A stretch of 64,000 nt of DNA from Marinactinospora thermotolerans DSM 45154 (GCF_900167435.1 NZ_FUWS01000010.1:1-64000); one strand, 5' to 3'. Shown: positions 39,216-52,649, numbered from the stretch's first letter. The notes: a model not told the origin generated them from the letters alone. Program-made: numbers and translations.

Positions 39216-40532
39216 TCACCCCCGCAGCACCCCCTTGATCCGTTCCAGCACCTCGCCGAACCTGCGCTCCGCGCCGTGCGTGGTGGGCCGGTAGTACTCG
39301 CGCTCGGCGACGGAGTCGGGCGCGTAACGCTGGGCGACCACCCCGCCGGGGAAGTCGTGGGCGTACTTGTAGCCCTCGCCGTGGCCGAGTTCCCTGGCCC
39401 CCTTGTAGTGGCCGTCGCGCAGGTGCGGCGGGACCGGGCCGGCCCGCCCGGCGCGCACGTCCCCCAGGGCCGCGTCGATGGCGCCGATCACCGCGTTGGA
39501 CTTGGGGGCGAGGGCGATGTGGATGACCGCCTGGGCCAGGTTGATGCGGGCTTCGGGCAGGCCGACCAACTCGACCGCCTGGGCCGCGGCGACCGCGACC
39601 TGCAACGCCATGGGGTCGGCCATGCCGACGTCCTCGCTGGCGTGCACGACGATGCGCCGGGCGATGAACCGCGGGTCCTCCCCCGCCTCGATCATGCGGG
39701 CGAGGTAGTGCAGCGCCGCGTCCACGTCGCTACCGCGCATGCTCTTGATGAACGCGCTGACCACGTCGTAGTGCTGGTCGCCGGAGCGGTCGTAACGGAC
39801 GGCGTGCCGGTCGACGGCGCGCTCCACGTCGGCCACGCCGATCTCTGGCCGGGTGCCGGCCACCAGCGCGGCGGCCTCAAGGTAGGTCAGCGACCTGCGG
39901 GCGTCACCGCCGGCCAGCCGCACCAGGTGCTCGGCCGCGGCCCCGGCGAGCGTGTAGCGTCCCCCCAGCCCGCGCTCGTCGGTCAGCGCGCGTTCCAGCA
40001 CCGCGCGCACGTCCTCGTCGGTGAGGGGCTCCAAGGTGAGCAGCAGCGACCTCGACATCAGGGGGCTGACCACGGAGAAGAACGGGTTCTCGGTGGTCGC
40101 GCCGATGAAGCTCACCCAACGGTTCTCCACCGCGGGCAGGAGGGCGTCCTGCTGGGTCTTGTTGAACCGGTGGACCTCGTCGACGAAGAGCAGCGTGCGG
40201 GTGCCGCGCATCCCCATCTGCCGACGCGCCTCGTCGATGACCGCGCGCACGTCCTTGACCCCCGCGGTGACCGCGGAGAGCTCCACGAAGCGGCGTTGCG
40301 TCGCCCGGCTGACCACCGTGGCCAGCGTGGTCTTTCCCGTGCCGGGCGGCCCCCACAGGAAGAGGGACATCGGCGCGTCGTCCTCGACCAGCCTTCGCAG
40401 CGGGCTGCCCTCGCCGAGCAGGTGGCGCTGCCCGACGACCTCGTCGAGCGTGCGCGGGCGCATGCGCACGGCAAGGGGTTCCTGGCTCCGCTGGGCTTCG
40501 GCCCCGGCGTCATCGAACAGCGTTTCGGACAC
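39216..40532 (-). CDS. rarA: Replication-associated recombination protein A (AAA ATPase)
   Basis: DNA-dependent ATPase of the RarA/MgsA/WRNIP1 family acting at stalled replication forks. The 438-residue protein has Walker [13 protein letters not shown] (about 61-72), Walker [12 protein letters not shown] (about 113-123), sensor GATTENPFF, and the C-terminal tetramerisation part with [17 protein letters not shown] start at GTG 40532, so the protein begins MSETLFDD as in relatives; an in-frame GTG at 40553 is possible, and the GGAGG before 40532 is unusually close. It converges with the lipoprotein gene, 12 bases apart. Confidence 0.92.
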   Translation of the reverse strand: MSETLFDDAGAEAQRSQEPLAVRMRPRTLDEVVGQRHLLGEGSPLRRLVEDDAPMSLFLWGPPGTGKTTLATVVSRATQRRFVELSAVTAGVKDVRAVIDEARRQMGMRGTRTLLFVDEVHRFNKTQQDALLPAVENRWVSFIGATTENPFFSVVSPLMSRSLLLTLEPLTDEDVRAVLERALTDERGLGGRYTLAGAAAEHLVRLAGGDARRSLTYLEAAALVAGTRPEIGVADVERAVDRHAVRYDRSGDQHYDVVSAFIKSMRGSDVDAALHYLARMIEAGEDPRFIARRIVVHASEDVGMADPMALQVAVAAAQAVELVGLPEARINLAQAVIHIALAPKSNAVIGAIDAALGDVRAGRAGPVPPHLRDGHYKGARELGHGEGYKYAHDFPGGVVAQRYAPDSVAEREYYRPTTHGAERRFGEVLERIKGVLRG

Positions 40533-40586
40533 GCCTCCCAGCCTATGCGCCACCGGCCCCGGCCTTGCTCCTCGCGACCACGCCGC

Positions 40587-40606
40587 TCCCGGCCCAAAGG
40601 CCGGGA
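40587..40606 (-). terminator. Hairpin terminator downstream of the PAP2 gene
   Basis: A perfect 8-bp stem TCCCGGCC with GGCCGGGA (40587-40594 and 40599-40606) and a 4-nt loop directly follows the PAP2 stop codon. No T tract. It separates that gene from rarA. Confidence 0.6.
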
Positions 40607-40607
40607 C

Positions 40608-41297
40608 TCATCCGCCGTCTCGATCCCGCTCGGGCGGGCCGGCAGGCGTCTCCTGTCCGCCCACCTTCTCCGACGTCCTCTCCTGCGGCAGCGCCCACCA
40701 GGTGAGCAGGGCGATGGACCAGCCGATGAGCGCGCCGGCGAGGGTGTCGGAGAACCAGTGGACCCCGAGGTAGATGCGGCTCCAGCCCATCAACGCGGTG
40801 AACAGCAGACCGCCCGCCAACGCCCATCCCCGGCGGCCGGGCCACACCGCGACGACCGACATGGCGAGCACCGCCGCGTAGGCCGTGTGCCCCGAGGGGA
40901 AGGACGCCGTTCCCGTCTCGACCAGCTGCTGGAGTGGACGTTCCCGGTCCAGCAGCGTCTTGACCAGCGGCACCGTGACCGCCGAGGTCACCAGCCAGGC
41001 GACGGCCACCAGCAGGGCGGCCCGCAGGCGACGGGTGACCAGGAGCGGGATGAGCACCCCCGCGAGCAGCACCGCCCCCCAGGGACGCTGCCCGATGTAG
41101 TCGAGGAAGACCGCGACCGAGGTGAGGAAGGGGGAGCGCGTGTCACGGGCCGCGTCGGTGATCGCCTGGTCCGCGTCTTGGAAGGGCGGGGCCGCCACAT
41201 CGGGGAGCAGCACGACCACCAGGAGCAGGAAGGCCAGCAGCAGGGCCAGACCGGACAACAGGGGAGCACGGCGGGTGATGGGAGACTCCTTTCTCAC
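40608..41297 (-). CDS. PAP2-family membrane phosphatase
   Basis: A 229-residue membrane protein with five to six helices and the three PAP2 motifs: KTLLDRERP (about 111-119), FPSGHTAYA (about 132-140) and SRIYLGVHWFSD (about 171-182), with catalytic histidines in the last two. Such enzymes dephosphorylate phosphatidic acid or undecaprenyl pyrophosphate at the outer face of the membrane; the substrate cannot be told from sequence. It stands between rarA and the SpoIIE-type phosphatase gene. Confidence 0.9.
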   Translation of the reverse strand: MRKESPITRRAPLLSGLALLLAFLLLVVVLLPDVAAPPFQDADQAITDAARDTRSPFLTSVAVFLDYIGQRPWGAVLLAGVLIPLLVTRRLRAALLVAVAWLVTSAVTVPLVKTLLDRERPLQQLVETGTASFPSGHTAYAAVLAMSVVAVWPGRRGWALAGGLLFTALMGWSRIYLGVHWFSDTLAGALIGWSIALLTWWALPQERTSEKVGGQETPAGPPERDRDGG

Positions 41298-41367
41298 GCG
41301 GACACGGGCGACGCGGATGGTACCCGCTGAGAGGCGGGACAGTCACCGCCCGCGCGAGCGCGTGCCC

Positions 41368-43395
41368 CTAGCGTTTGCGGGCGAGGACGAAGGCGATGTC
41401 GTCGCCGCGTCCCGCGGGGGTGAGGTCGGCCAGCGACGTGGCCGCCGCGTGCAGGTCGGTCGCCATGTTCTGCAGGGCCACCCCCACCTGCCGCAGCCCC
41501 TCCTCCATGTGCAGCTCGGAGCTCTCGACGAGACCGTCGGAGCACATCAGCAGGGTCTCCCCCGCCGCCAGGCGGCGGGAGGTGACGGGATACTTGCTGT
41601 CGCCGTCGACCCCGACCGGCGGTCCGGTCTCGGGCGCCCACACCTCGAAGCTCTCGGAGGTGGCGATGATCGCCGGCGGCTGGCCGGCCCACGCGGCCTG
41701 CATCTCCCCGTTGTTCAGGTCCAGCACCAGGTAGCCGCAGGTCGCGAAGACGATCTCGCCGGTCTCGCTCAGCAGACGGTTGGTCTCGGCGAGCACGACC
41801 CCCGGATCGATCTGGTTGGTCGCATAGGCGCGGAAGGCCACCCGGATCTGCCCCATGGCGGCGGCCGCCTCGACCCCGTGGCCCTGGACGTCGCCCACGA
41901 CCAGGCCGATGCGGTCACCGGGGAGTTCGATCGCGTCGTAGAAGTCGCCGCACACCCGCCACCCGGCGCGCGAGGGGAGGTAGCGGACCGCGATGTCGAG
42001 GTCGGGGAACTCCGGAAGCTGAGGCGGGAGCATCCGGCGCTGGACGGCGTCGGCCAGCTCCAGCTCGGCCTGCTGGTGACTGACGCGCTGGAGCGCCTGT
42101 CCGGCCAGCCCCGCCAGGGTGAGCATCAGCGCCCGCTCGTCGGGGGCGGCGTGGTGGGGCTGGTTCCAGGAGACCGCCCACACGCCCAGGGCCACGCGAC
42201 TGTCGCCGAAGACCGGGACGATGGCCCAGGACTGCCCCTCCACCCGGTGCAGCAGCTCCTCGGTGTCGGGGAAGCGGTCGAGCAGTTCGGCGCGGCTTTC
42301 GAAGAAGCGGGGCTGCCGGTCCTGGAGGACCGCTCCCACGGGCAGGGAGGGATCGTCGGCGGGCCGGCCGTCGATCATCCGGACCGCCTCGCTGACGGAA
42401 CCGCCCACGGGACGGACGGTGAGTTTGCCGTCCTCCACCAAGACGATGCCGGCCGCGTCGCTGTCGAAGATCGGCGCGAACTGCTCGGTGAGCAGACCGG
42501 CCACCTCGTCCACCGTGGTCGCGGAGACGAGCTTGGCGGCGAGTTCGTTGACCCTGCGGCCCTTGGTCGCCTCGATCCGGCGACGGTCGGCCAGGCGCCG
42601 CACGAGCTGGACGTGTTCGGTGACGTCGTCGACGACCCCGACGAGGCGGGGGCCGCCGCTGTCGAGGTATCTGGCCCGGGCGTGCAGCCAGCGTTCCTCA
42701 CCGACCTGGTCGAACATCCGGAATCGCTGCTCGTAGTCGCGTCCCTGATAGGAGGCCTCCATCGCGTCGCGCAACCGCGCGATGTCGTCGCGGTGCACCC
42801 GGGCCAGGCACTCCTCCAGGGTCCGGTTGTCGCCGGCGAGCAACCTCCCGAGAGGGGAGGGGCCGAACAGCTCGCCCAGCTCACCGGTTGACAGGTCCAA
42901 GGTCCACAGCGCGGTGTCGGAGTTCTCGGTGCGCAGTTCGGTGACGGCGCGCAGCATCTCCTCGTCCCGCATGGGACGGTGGCAGACCACGACGAGCCCG
43001 GCGGCCGGACCGGCCTCCTCCCCGCCCCCGTCGAGCGGGCACGGCTCGACGATGACCCGGGGTTGGGCGCCGTCGACACCGACCAGGGTCAGACTGCGCT
43101 GCGCCTGCTGAGGGGCTCTGTGCGTGGCGGCACGGTGCAGCTCCCACGCCTGTCCCGGTTCGGAGAACAACTCCGGCCACAGGCAGCCGGCGATCTCGTC
43201 CGGGGTCCGTCCGACGAGCTCGCCGAACGCGCGGTTGGCCAGCAGGACATGGCCCTCGTGGTCGACGACGAACATGGCCGCCGACGCGCGCCGGAACGCG
43301 GCGGCGGCCGGGTCCCCCGCGCCCGCCGCGAAAGCCGCACCGGTCATTCCCCCGGAACCGGCGAAGCCATCGGTGATGCCGGTTGTGCCGTTCAC
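41368..43395 (-). CDS. PAS/GAF-domain PP2C-type phosphatase (SpoIIE/RsbU family)
   Basis: A 675-residue cytosolic regulator. A PAS domain (about 30-140), a second PAS (about 150-275), a GAF domain (about 280-430) and a C-terminal SpoIIE/PP2C phosphatase (about 455-675) with GDFYDAIELPGDRIGLVVGD, MCSDGLVES and GRGDDIAFVLARK metal-binding motifs. Such enzymes dephosphorylate STAS anti-anti-sigma proteins and so release a sigma factor; no STAS or RsbW gene is adjacent. The start is GTG 43395. It is preceded by the largest gene-free gap of the window. Confidence 0.9.
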   Translation of the reverse strand: MNGTTGITDGFAGSGGMTGAAFAAGAGDPAAAAFRRASAAMFVVDHEGHVLLANRAFGELVGRTPDEIAGCLWPELFSEPGQAWELHRAATHRAPQQAQRSLTLVGVDGAQPRVIVEPCPLDGGGEEAGPAAGLVVVCHRPMRDEEMLRAVTELRTENSDTALWTLDLSTGELGELFGPSPLGRLLAGDNRTLEECLARVHRDDIARLRDAMEASYQGRDYEQRFRMFDQVGEERWLHARARYLDSGGPRLVGVVDDVTEHVQLVRRLADRRRIEATKGRRVNELAAKLVSATTVDEVAGLLTEQFAPIFDSDAAGIVLVEDGKLTVRPVGGSVSEAVRMIDGRPADDPSLPVGAVLQDRQPRFFESRAELLDRFPDTEELLHRVEGQSWAIVPVFGDSRVALGVWAVSWNQPHHAAPDERALMLTLAGLAGQALQRVSHQQAELELADAVQRRMLPPQLPEFPDLDIAVRYLPSRAGWRVCGDFYDAIELPGDRIGLVVGDVQGHGVEAAAAMGQIRVAFRAYATNQIDPGVVLAETNRLLSETGEIVFATCGYLVLDLNNGEMQAAWAGQPPAIIATSESFEVWAPETGPPVGVDGDSKYPVTSRRLAAGETLLMCSDGLVESSELHMEEGLRQVGVALQNMATDLHAAATSLADLTPAGRGDDIAFVLARKR

Positions 43396-44386
43396 GTATA
43401 GATCATCCCTGTGTCGTTACGGATGTCCCGCCCACCTCAGCGGGGTCCCCCGAGAACATCCGATTCGGCTTAGTTTAACGACATGGTCACCCGTCGGAGC
43501 AGGTGAGGAGCGCCCCGATTCGGCAACACCGGCCGGCGCCCGGATTCCCACTCGCACAGATCATTTCACTACACCGGGAACAAAACGCGGCCGGACGAGA
43601 TGAATACAAGCGAATCGCCGGCCCCACCCGGCCACCATTTGCCGAAATCGTTACTCCGGCGTGACTCCGGCCGGAGCGGAAATATCCGATGACCCTTCCT
43701 GTTCTCCGGACCGAAAGTCCCTACCGGAAACCCGCCACATCGGACCGGGCACGGCGGCCTCCCATCGGGAACCGCCGTCCCGGTGCCGCGCCCGGCAGGC
43801 TCCGACCAGGGCCGGCGAGGAGGCCACGGGGATGACGACGGCCGAGGGCGACCCCCCGCCCAAGCAGAGGCCGGACCGCGCTCCCCGGCCGCGAGGCGTC
43901 GTTCCCGTCCGGGACCGACGGGGAGCGTCTTTCGGCACACGCCCATCTGTTCTTTCCCCGGACGGCCGCCGTGGAAGGGGGAAACCCGCCCCCTCGTTCT
44001 GGCACTTCAACGCCATTCACGGCATTACGGGACGGCCATTGGTCACCGTTGGGGGACGGCCCCGAATAGACGCCCTGGGACACCGGACCGCCACACATCA
44101 AAATCGAAACGGTGCGAAGTGGCGGCGTCACCCTCTGAAACACCTCGGCGCTTGCGCGACCATCGAATGGCGACGGGCGATTCGTCCCCCTATGCCGCCC
44201 CACACCCGTTATCCGAGACTCCCGGGAATCCGCTCCCCTGATCATCGCGCCGTCTTCGGTGCTGCGGAACGGCGGCGCGGGCGGACCACTGTCGCGCCGC
44301 TTTGCGCCACGGCCGCCCGCAGCGACCGGGCTCCCGCCGTCACGGACGGACGAGACGTCCGTCCGTGACGGCGGGCGGGAGAGGGA
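43396..44386. other. Gene-free 991-bp gap between the SpoIIE phosphatase gene and aspS
   Basis: The largest non-coding stretch of the window, visibly less GC-rich than its neighbours. Open frames here (for example one of 235 codons on the plus strand at 43661-44368) have no GC3 bias and no recognisable motif. It should contain the phosphatase promoter; TAAACT on the minus strand at about 43477-43482 is a fair -10 candidate. The right end holds the aspS terminator. I see no tRNA, repeat array or decayed gene I can name. Confidence 0.6.
44333..44375 (-). terminator. Strong hairpin terminator downstream of aspS
   Basis: A perfect 19-bp stem (44333-44351 with 44357-44375) with a 5-nt loop, starting 12 bases after the aspS stop codon. 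It is the longest perfect inverted repeat I found in the window. There is no T tract. Confidence 0.8.
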
Positions 44387-46126
<1,740 letters not shown>

Positions 46127-46322
46127 CGGTTGCTCTCCTTCAACGTTTCCTCGTCTGTCTCATGGTGCCTGACACGCGAAGGGCCGACCCCGGAGATCGT
46201 GGGGCCGGTGCCGCTATCTCGCCCGCGCGGCAGGCAGGGGAAGGCGTGTGGGGAGCCCGTCGGCCGGGTGTCGTTCGTCATCTCTTCGCGTGGTGGTCGT
46301 GGAGCGGGTATCCGCCGCCGGG

Positions 46323-47015
46323 TCAGCGGCCGATGATGTCGCGCAGGAAGGGGTTGGTGGAGCGCTCGCGGCCGATCGTGGTCTGGGGGCCGTGGCCGGG
46401 CAACACCGAGGTGTCGTCGGGCCTGCTCAGGCAGACCCGCTCCAGGCTCCGCAGGATCTCGGCGTGGTCGCCGCCGGGGAAGTCGCTACGTCCGATCGAC
46501 CCGGCGAAGAGCAGGTCCCCGGTGAACATCACCTCGGGACGCTCCTGCGTGGCGGCCAGCGCGTAGACGACGGACCCGGGGGTGTGGCCGGGGGCGTGTT
46601 CCACGTCCAGCCGCAGCCCGGCGATCTCCACGGGCTCGCCACCGGGGATCTCGACGACCTGTTCGGGCTCCTTGGGCGCCCCGGGCCCCAGCAACGACGT
46701 CACCTGCGCGGCGAGCGCGGGGTCCAGCCCCCTGCCGGGGTCGGTCAGCAACGCCCGGTCGGCGGGGTGGATGTAGACGGGCGCGGAGTGGGCGTCGGCC
46801 AGCTCCGCCGCCGACCACACATGGTCGAAGTGCCCGTGGGTGAGCAGCACCGCCGCCAGGGTGAGGTCGTGCTCGGCGAGCAGGCCGGCGACTCCGCCGG
46901 CCGCGTTCTGGCCGGGATCGACGACGACGCAGGGCCCGCCCTCAGCCGGCGCGACCACGTAGCAGTTCGCGGCGAGCGGCCCGGCGGGGAAAGCGGCGAT
47001 GAGCACGGTGGGCAC
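46323..47015 (-). CDS. Metallo-beta-lactamase-fold hydrolase (glyoxalase II-like)
   Basis: A 230-residue MBL-fold hydrolase with the zinc motif LLTHGHFDHVWSA (57-69) and further ligands in EHAPGHTPGSVVY and the C-terminal LPGHGPQT. The family includes hydroxyacylglutathione hydrolases; actinobacteria use mycothiol, so the natural thioester may differ. Its place between rel and aspS matches the Rv2581c-type gene of mycobacteria. The neighbouring PPIase and hisS genes seen there are absent. ATG 47015. Confidence 0.86.
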   Translation of the reverse strand: MPTVLIAAFPAGPLAANCYVVAPAEGGPCVVVDPGQNAAGGVAGLLAEHDLTLAAVLLTHGHFDHVWSAAELADAHSAPVYIHPADRALLTDPGRGLDPALAAQVTSLLGPGAPKEPEQVVEIPGGEPVEIAGLRLDVEHAPGHTPGSVVYALAATQERPEVMFTGDLLFAGSIGRSDFPGGDHAEILRSLERVCLSRPDDTSVLPGHGPQTTIGRERSTNPFLRDIIGR

Positions 47016-47557
47016 TGACCTCGTTTCCGTCTGGTGGGGAACAGGCGCCGGCCGGCGTCGGCGGTCGCGCCGCCCGCCGCACCCGGGAAGAACGCTGTTC
47101 CTGTGCGAATAGGAAGCCTACCGAGGTCGAGCGATCGGGGCGACCAGCCGAGGAGGTCTGCGTCGGGCAACAGCGCCGCGGCGGAGCCGATCGCACCGAT
47201 CATCACCATTCGATCACCACGGGGGGCTCGACCCTTTGCCAAACGGCGTGGTGGTGTCATATTGGTCCATGCCCGAAACGGCACGTGTCTCACGTGCTCC
47301 AGGCGGGCCCGCCGCACGGCGCGACATCGCTCCGTCGCGACGTGGCCACCCTCTGTCGCGGCACGCCGGGACGCGCGTGGGAGATCACCGAGAGTGCGAT
47401 GGCGCAGGTCGATAGCAGCGGACCCATATGGATATCGTGCATAGTCACGATGGACCGCGCCCGGTCACGGCGGTGGACCGGGGCGATCACGCCAGGTTCT
47501 GTCACGACCACACGGACCTGACGAACAGAGTCAGGCTCATCACAGCAGGAGGACACG
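47016..47557. other. Divergent 542-bp region between the MBL hydrolase and DUF349 genes
   Basis: No credible gene lies here; a 48-codon frame from ATG 47269 has poor codon character. An inverted repeat ATCGTG-N6-CACGAT (47434-47451) lies about 107 bases before the DUF349 start and could be an operator. Promoters for the two divergent genes are expected but not clearly seen. Confidence 0.45.
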
Positions 47558-48790
47558 GTGACCACGGACCCCTGGGGCCGCGTAGACGACGACGGCACGG
47601 TCTACGTGCGCACGAGCGAGGGCGAACGTGTCGTCGGGTCGTGGCAGGCCGGCGCTCCCGAAGAGGCCCTGACCTTCTTCCGGCGCAAGTACGACGCGCT
47701 GGTGACCGAGGTCGAGCTTTTGGAGAAGCGCCTGCGCACCACCGACCTGGCCGCCGGCCAGGCGCTGGCCAGCGTGGACAAACTGCGCGCCACGGTCCGC
47801 GAGGCCAACGCCGTCGGTGACCTCGACGCGCTCTCCCGCAGGCTGGACGCGCTCGCCGAGCGCGCCGAGGAACGCCGGGTCGAGCAGAAGCACGCGCAGG
47901 AGCAGGCCCGCACCGAGGCCCGCGACATCAAGGAGCGCATCGTCGCCGAGGCCGAGCGGGTGGCCGAGGAGACCACCCACTGGAAGTCCGGTGGTGAGCG
48001 GATGCGCGAGCTGGTCGAGGAGTGGAAGGCCGCGCCGCGCGCCGACCGCGCGACCGAGCAGACGCTGTGGAAGCGGATGTCCACGGCCCGCAACGCCTTC
48101 TCCAAACGGCGTAAGGCCTACTTCGCCGGGCTCGACGAGCAGCGCGGCCAGGTGCGCGCCGAGAAGGAGCGGATCGTCGCCGAGGCCGAGGCGATCGCCG
48201 ACTCCACCGACTGGGGCCCCACCGCCTCGCGCTACCGCGAGTTGATGCAGCAGTGGAAGAACAGCGGGCGCACCGACCGCACGAGCGAGGACCGGCTGTG
48301 GGCGCGTTTCAAGGGCGCCCAGGACCGCTTCTTCGAGGCGCGCAACGCGGTGTTCGCCGAGCGCGACGCCGAACTGAGGGTCAACGCCGAGGCCAAGGAG
48401 AAGATCCTGGAGGAGGCGCGCGCCGAGCTGCTGCCGGTGCGCGACCCTCGCGAGGCACGCGCGCGACTGCGTGACTACCAGGAGCGCTGGGAGGCCGCGG
48501 GAGCGCTGCCCCGCGACGCCCGGGACCGTCTCGAGGGCGCGTTCCGCAAGATCGAGGACGCGGTGCGCAAGGCCGAGGAGGACGAGTGGCAGCGCACCAA
48601 CCCCGAGGCGCGGGCCCGCGCCGAGGCGACGGTGACCCAGCTGCGCGACTCGATCAGCCAGCTTGAGACCCGGCTGGAGAAGGCGCGCACCGCCGGCGAC
48701 GCCCGCAAGACCGGCGAGCTGGAGGAGGCGCTGACCGCCCGCCGCTCCTGGCTGGAGGAGGCCGAGAAGGCCCTGGAGGAGATGAGCTGA
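47558..48790 (+). CDS. DUF349 coiled-coil protein
   Basis: A 410-residue, almost wholly helical and highly charged protein. It has at least three DUF349 repeats of about 70-75 residues (for example with WKSGGERMRELVEEWKAAPR, YRELMQQWKNSGRTDR and LRDYQERWEAAGALPRD), each carrying the W-x5-W/x-L pattern, and a C-terminal coiled coil. DUF349 proteins are widespread in actinobacteria near rel; their role is unknown. Start GTG 47558 follows AGGAGGA. It is the only plus-strand gene in this half of the window and converges on rel. Confidence 0.88.
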   Translation: MTTDPWGRVDDDGTVYVRTSEGERVVGSWQAGAPEEALTFFRRKYDALVTEVELLEKRLRTTDLAAGQALASVDKLRATVREANAVGDLDALSRRLDALAERAEERRVEQKHAQEQARTEARDIKERIVAEAERVAEETTHWKSGGERMRELVEEWKAAPRADRATEQTLWKRMSTARNAFSKRRKAYFAGLDEQRGQVRAEKERIVAEAEAIADSTDWGPTASRYRELMQQWKNSGRTDRTSEDRLWARFKGAQDRFFEARNAVFAERDAELRVNAEAKEKILEEARAELLPVRDPREARARLRDYQERWEAAGALPRDARDRLEGAFRKIEDAVRKAEEDEWQRTNPEARARAEATVTQLRDSISQLETRLEKARTAGDARKTGELEEALTARRSWLEEAEKALEEMS

Positions 48791-48804
48791 TCCCCTCCCC
48801 CGCG

Positions 48805-48846
48805 ACGCCGACGGCCCGCTCCCTCCCGGGGGCGGGCCGTCGGCGT
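48805..48846. terminator. Bidirectional hairpin terminator between DUF349 gene and rel
   Basis: A perfect 15-bp stem (48805-48819 with 48832-48846) with a 12-nt loop fills most of the 63 bases between the two converging genes, so it can end both transcripts. Confidence 0.8.
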
Positions 48847-48853
48847 GTGGGCC

Positions 48854-51343
<2,490 letters not shown>

Positions 51344-51627
51344 GACTACCTCCCGCGGTCCACCCCGGCGATCGCCGCTCGGATCGCGCCGGGTGGGCCG
51401 GGCCGATCCGGTCGGATCCTTGACGGGGGTCGGCCTACGTCACCCGGCGACGGGGGACGTCCTCGTCACCCCGGCGTGCCGGTTCCATCTCTGCCGTGAG
51501 CGGTGAGCTCACCCGGTTCCGACGCACCGCTGCGATGCTCTGGCCTTCCCACCAGTCTAGCGCCCGGCGCGCTGACGTATCCGCACGTCGACGCGCTCCC
51601 GGAGAGGCCGTCCATGAGGTCGGCGGG

Positions 51628-52155
51628 TCAGACGCTGGTAAGGGCGCGCAGCTCCACGTCGGACAGCTTCTCGCGTCCCTTGAGGAAGCCCAGCTCCATC
51701 AGGACCGAGAATCCCACGACGGTACCACCCGCCCGCCGGACCAATTCCACCGCGGCCCGTCCCGTGCCCCCTGTCGCAAGCACGTCGTCGACGATGAGCA
51801 CACGGTCGCCGGGGGAGATCGCGTCGGTGTGCATCTCGACGGTCGCGGAACCGTATTCGAGATCATAGGTCTCGCGCAGAGTGCGCGAGGGCAGTTTCCC
51901 GGCTTTGCGGACCGGAACGAAGCCCGCGCCGAGGGCCAGGGCGACCGGGGCCGCGAGGATGAACCCCCGGGCCTCCAGCCCCACCACGTGGTCGACCTCT
52001 CCAGCGTGTCCCTCGGCGAGGGCGGTGACGACCTCGGCGAAGGCGACAGGGTCGGCGAGCAGCGGGGTGATGTCCTTGAACAGCACGCCGGGCTTGGGGT
52101 AGTCCGGGACGTCGCGGACCCGTGCGGAGATGAGTGTGGACAGATCGCTGGACAT
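51628..52155 (-). CDS. apt: Adenine phosphoribosyltransferase
   Basis: Salvages adenine with PRPP to AMP. The 175-residue type I phosphoribosyltransferase has VVGLEARGFILAAPVALALG (about 58-77) and the PRPP loop VLIVDDVLATGGT (about 122-134). It lies between yajC and rel, the usual order except that secD and secF are missing. Start ATG 52155. Confidence 0.95.
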   Translation of the reverse strand: MSSDLSTLISARVRDVPDYPKPGVLFKDITPLLADPVAFAEVVTALAEGHAGEVDHVVGLEARGFILAAPVALALGAGFVPVRKAGKLPSRTLRETYDLEYGSATVEMHTDAISPGDRVLIVDDVLATGGTGRAAVELVRRAGGTVVGFSVLMELGFLKGREKLSDVELRALTSV

Positions 52156-52192
52156 GGGGCCTTCGGGGTCGTTTCGGCGGGGAACATGACAA

Positions 52193-52220
52193 CGGTACCG
52201 GCCCGTACGGACCGGTACCG
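52193..52220. repeat. Near-perfect 28-base palindrome in the yajC-apt gap
   Basis: GGTACCGG at 52194-52201 and CCGGTACC at 52212-52219 flank a centre with CGTACG; over the whole 28 bases only one pair mismatches. It fills the short spacer where secD and secF stand in relatives. It may be a terminator hairpin for yajC or an operator. Confidence 0.5.
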
Positions 52221-52232
52221 GATGGAGACGGG

Positions 52233-52649
52233 TCAGGACCGGGGGGCGTCTGGACCGTTGTTCGGTCCGTCCTCGTCGCCCGGGCGGTTGCCCGGGAAGT
52301 CCGGCCGGTCCTCGACCGGGGTGTCGTCGTCGGCGGCCGGAGCGTCCTTGGGGGAGACGATGTCGCCGACACCGGCCTTGAGCATCCGGATCCGGGTGCC
52401 GGGGGAGATCTCCAGCTCGACCTCGTCGTCGCGGACCTCGACCACCGTGGCGAAGATGCCGGCCTTGGTCAGGACCTCCGTGCCCGGGGTGAGCGAGCTG
52501 TGCATCTGGAGCTCCTGCTGACGGCGCTTCTGCTGGGGGCGCCAGAACAGCAGGTAGAAGACCACGATGACGAGGAGGAACATGATGAGCGGCTGGAGCA
52601 GACCAGCACTGGTCTGGCCTTGCGCCGCAAGAGTGTCAAAGCCCTGCAC
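52233..52649 (-). CDS. yajC: Preprotein translocase subunit YajC
   Basis: A 138-residue protein with one N-terminal membrane helix (LIMFLLVIVVFYLLFW, about 21-36) followed by the YajC signature RPQQKRRQQ and the LTPGTEVLTKAGIFATV segment. The C-terminal 45 residues are acidic and Pro-rich. YajC normally joins SecD-SecF at the SecYEG channel. The start is GTG 52649; it lies 270 bases after ruvB. secD and secF do not follow, which is unusual. Confidence 0.94.
   Translation of the reverse strand: MQGFDTLAAQGQTSAGLLQPLIMFLLVIVVFYLLFWRPQQKRRQQELQMHSSLTPGTEVLTKAGIFATVVEVRDDEVELEISPGTRIRMLKAGVGDIVSPKDAPAADDDTPVEDRPDFPGNRPGDEDGPNNGPDAPRS

Noticed and set aside
43661-44368. 235-codon plus-strand gene in the large gap
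   Set aside because: Codon positions show no GC3 bias, the product has no motif, and it runs through the aspS terminator.
47269-47415. 48-codon gene in the MBL-DUF349 gap
   Set aside because: No ribosome site, no codon bias typical of the window and no recognisable homology.
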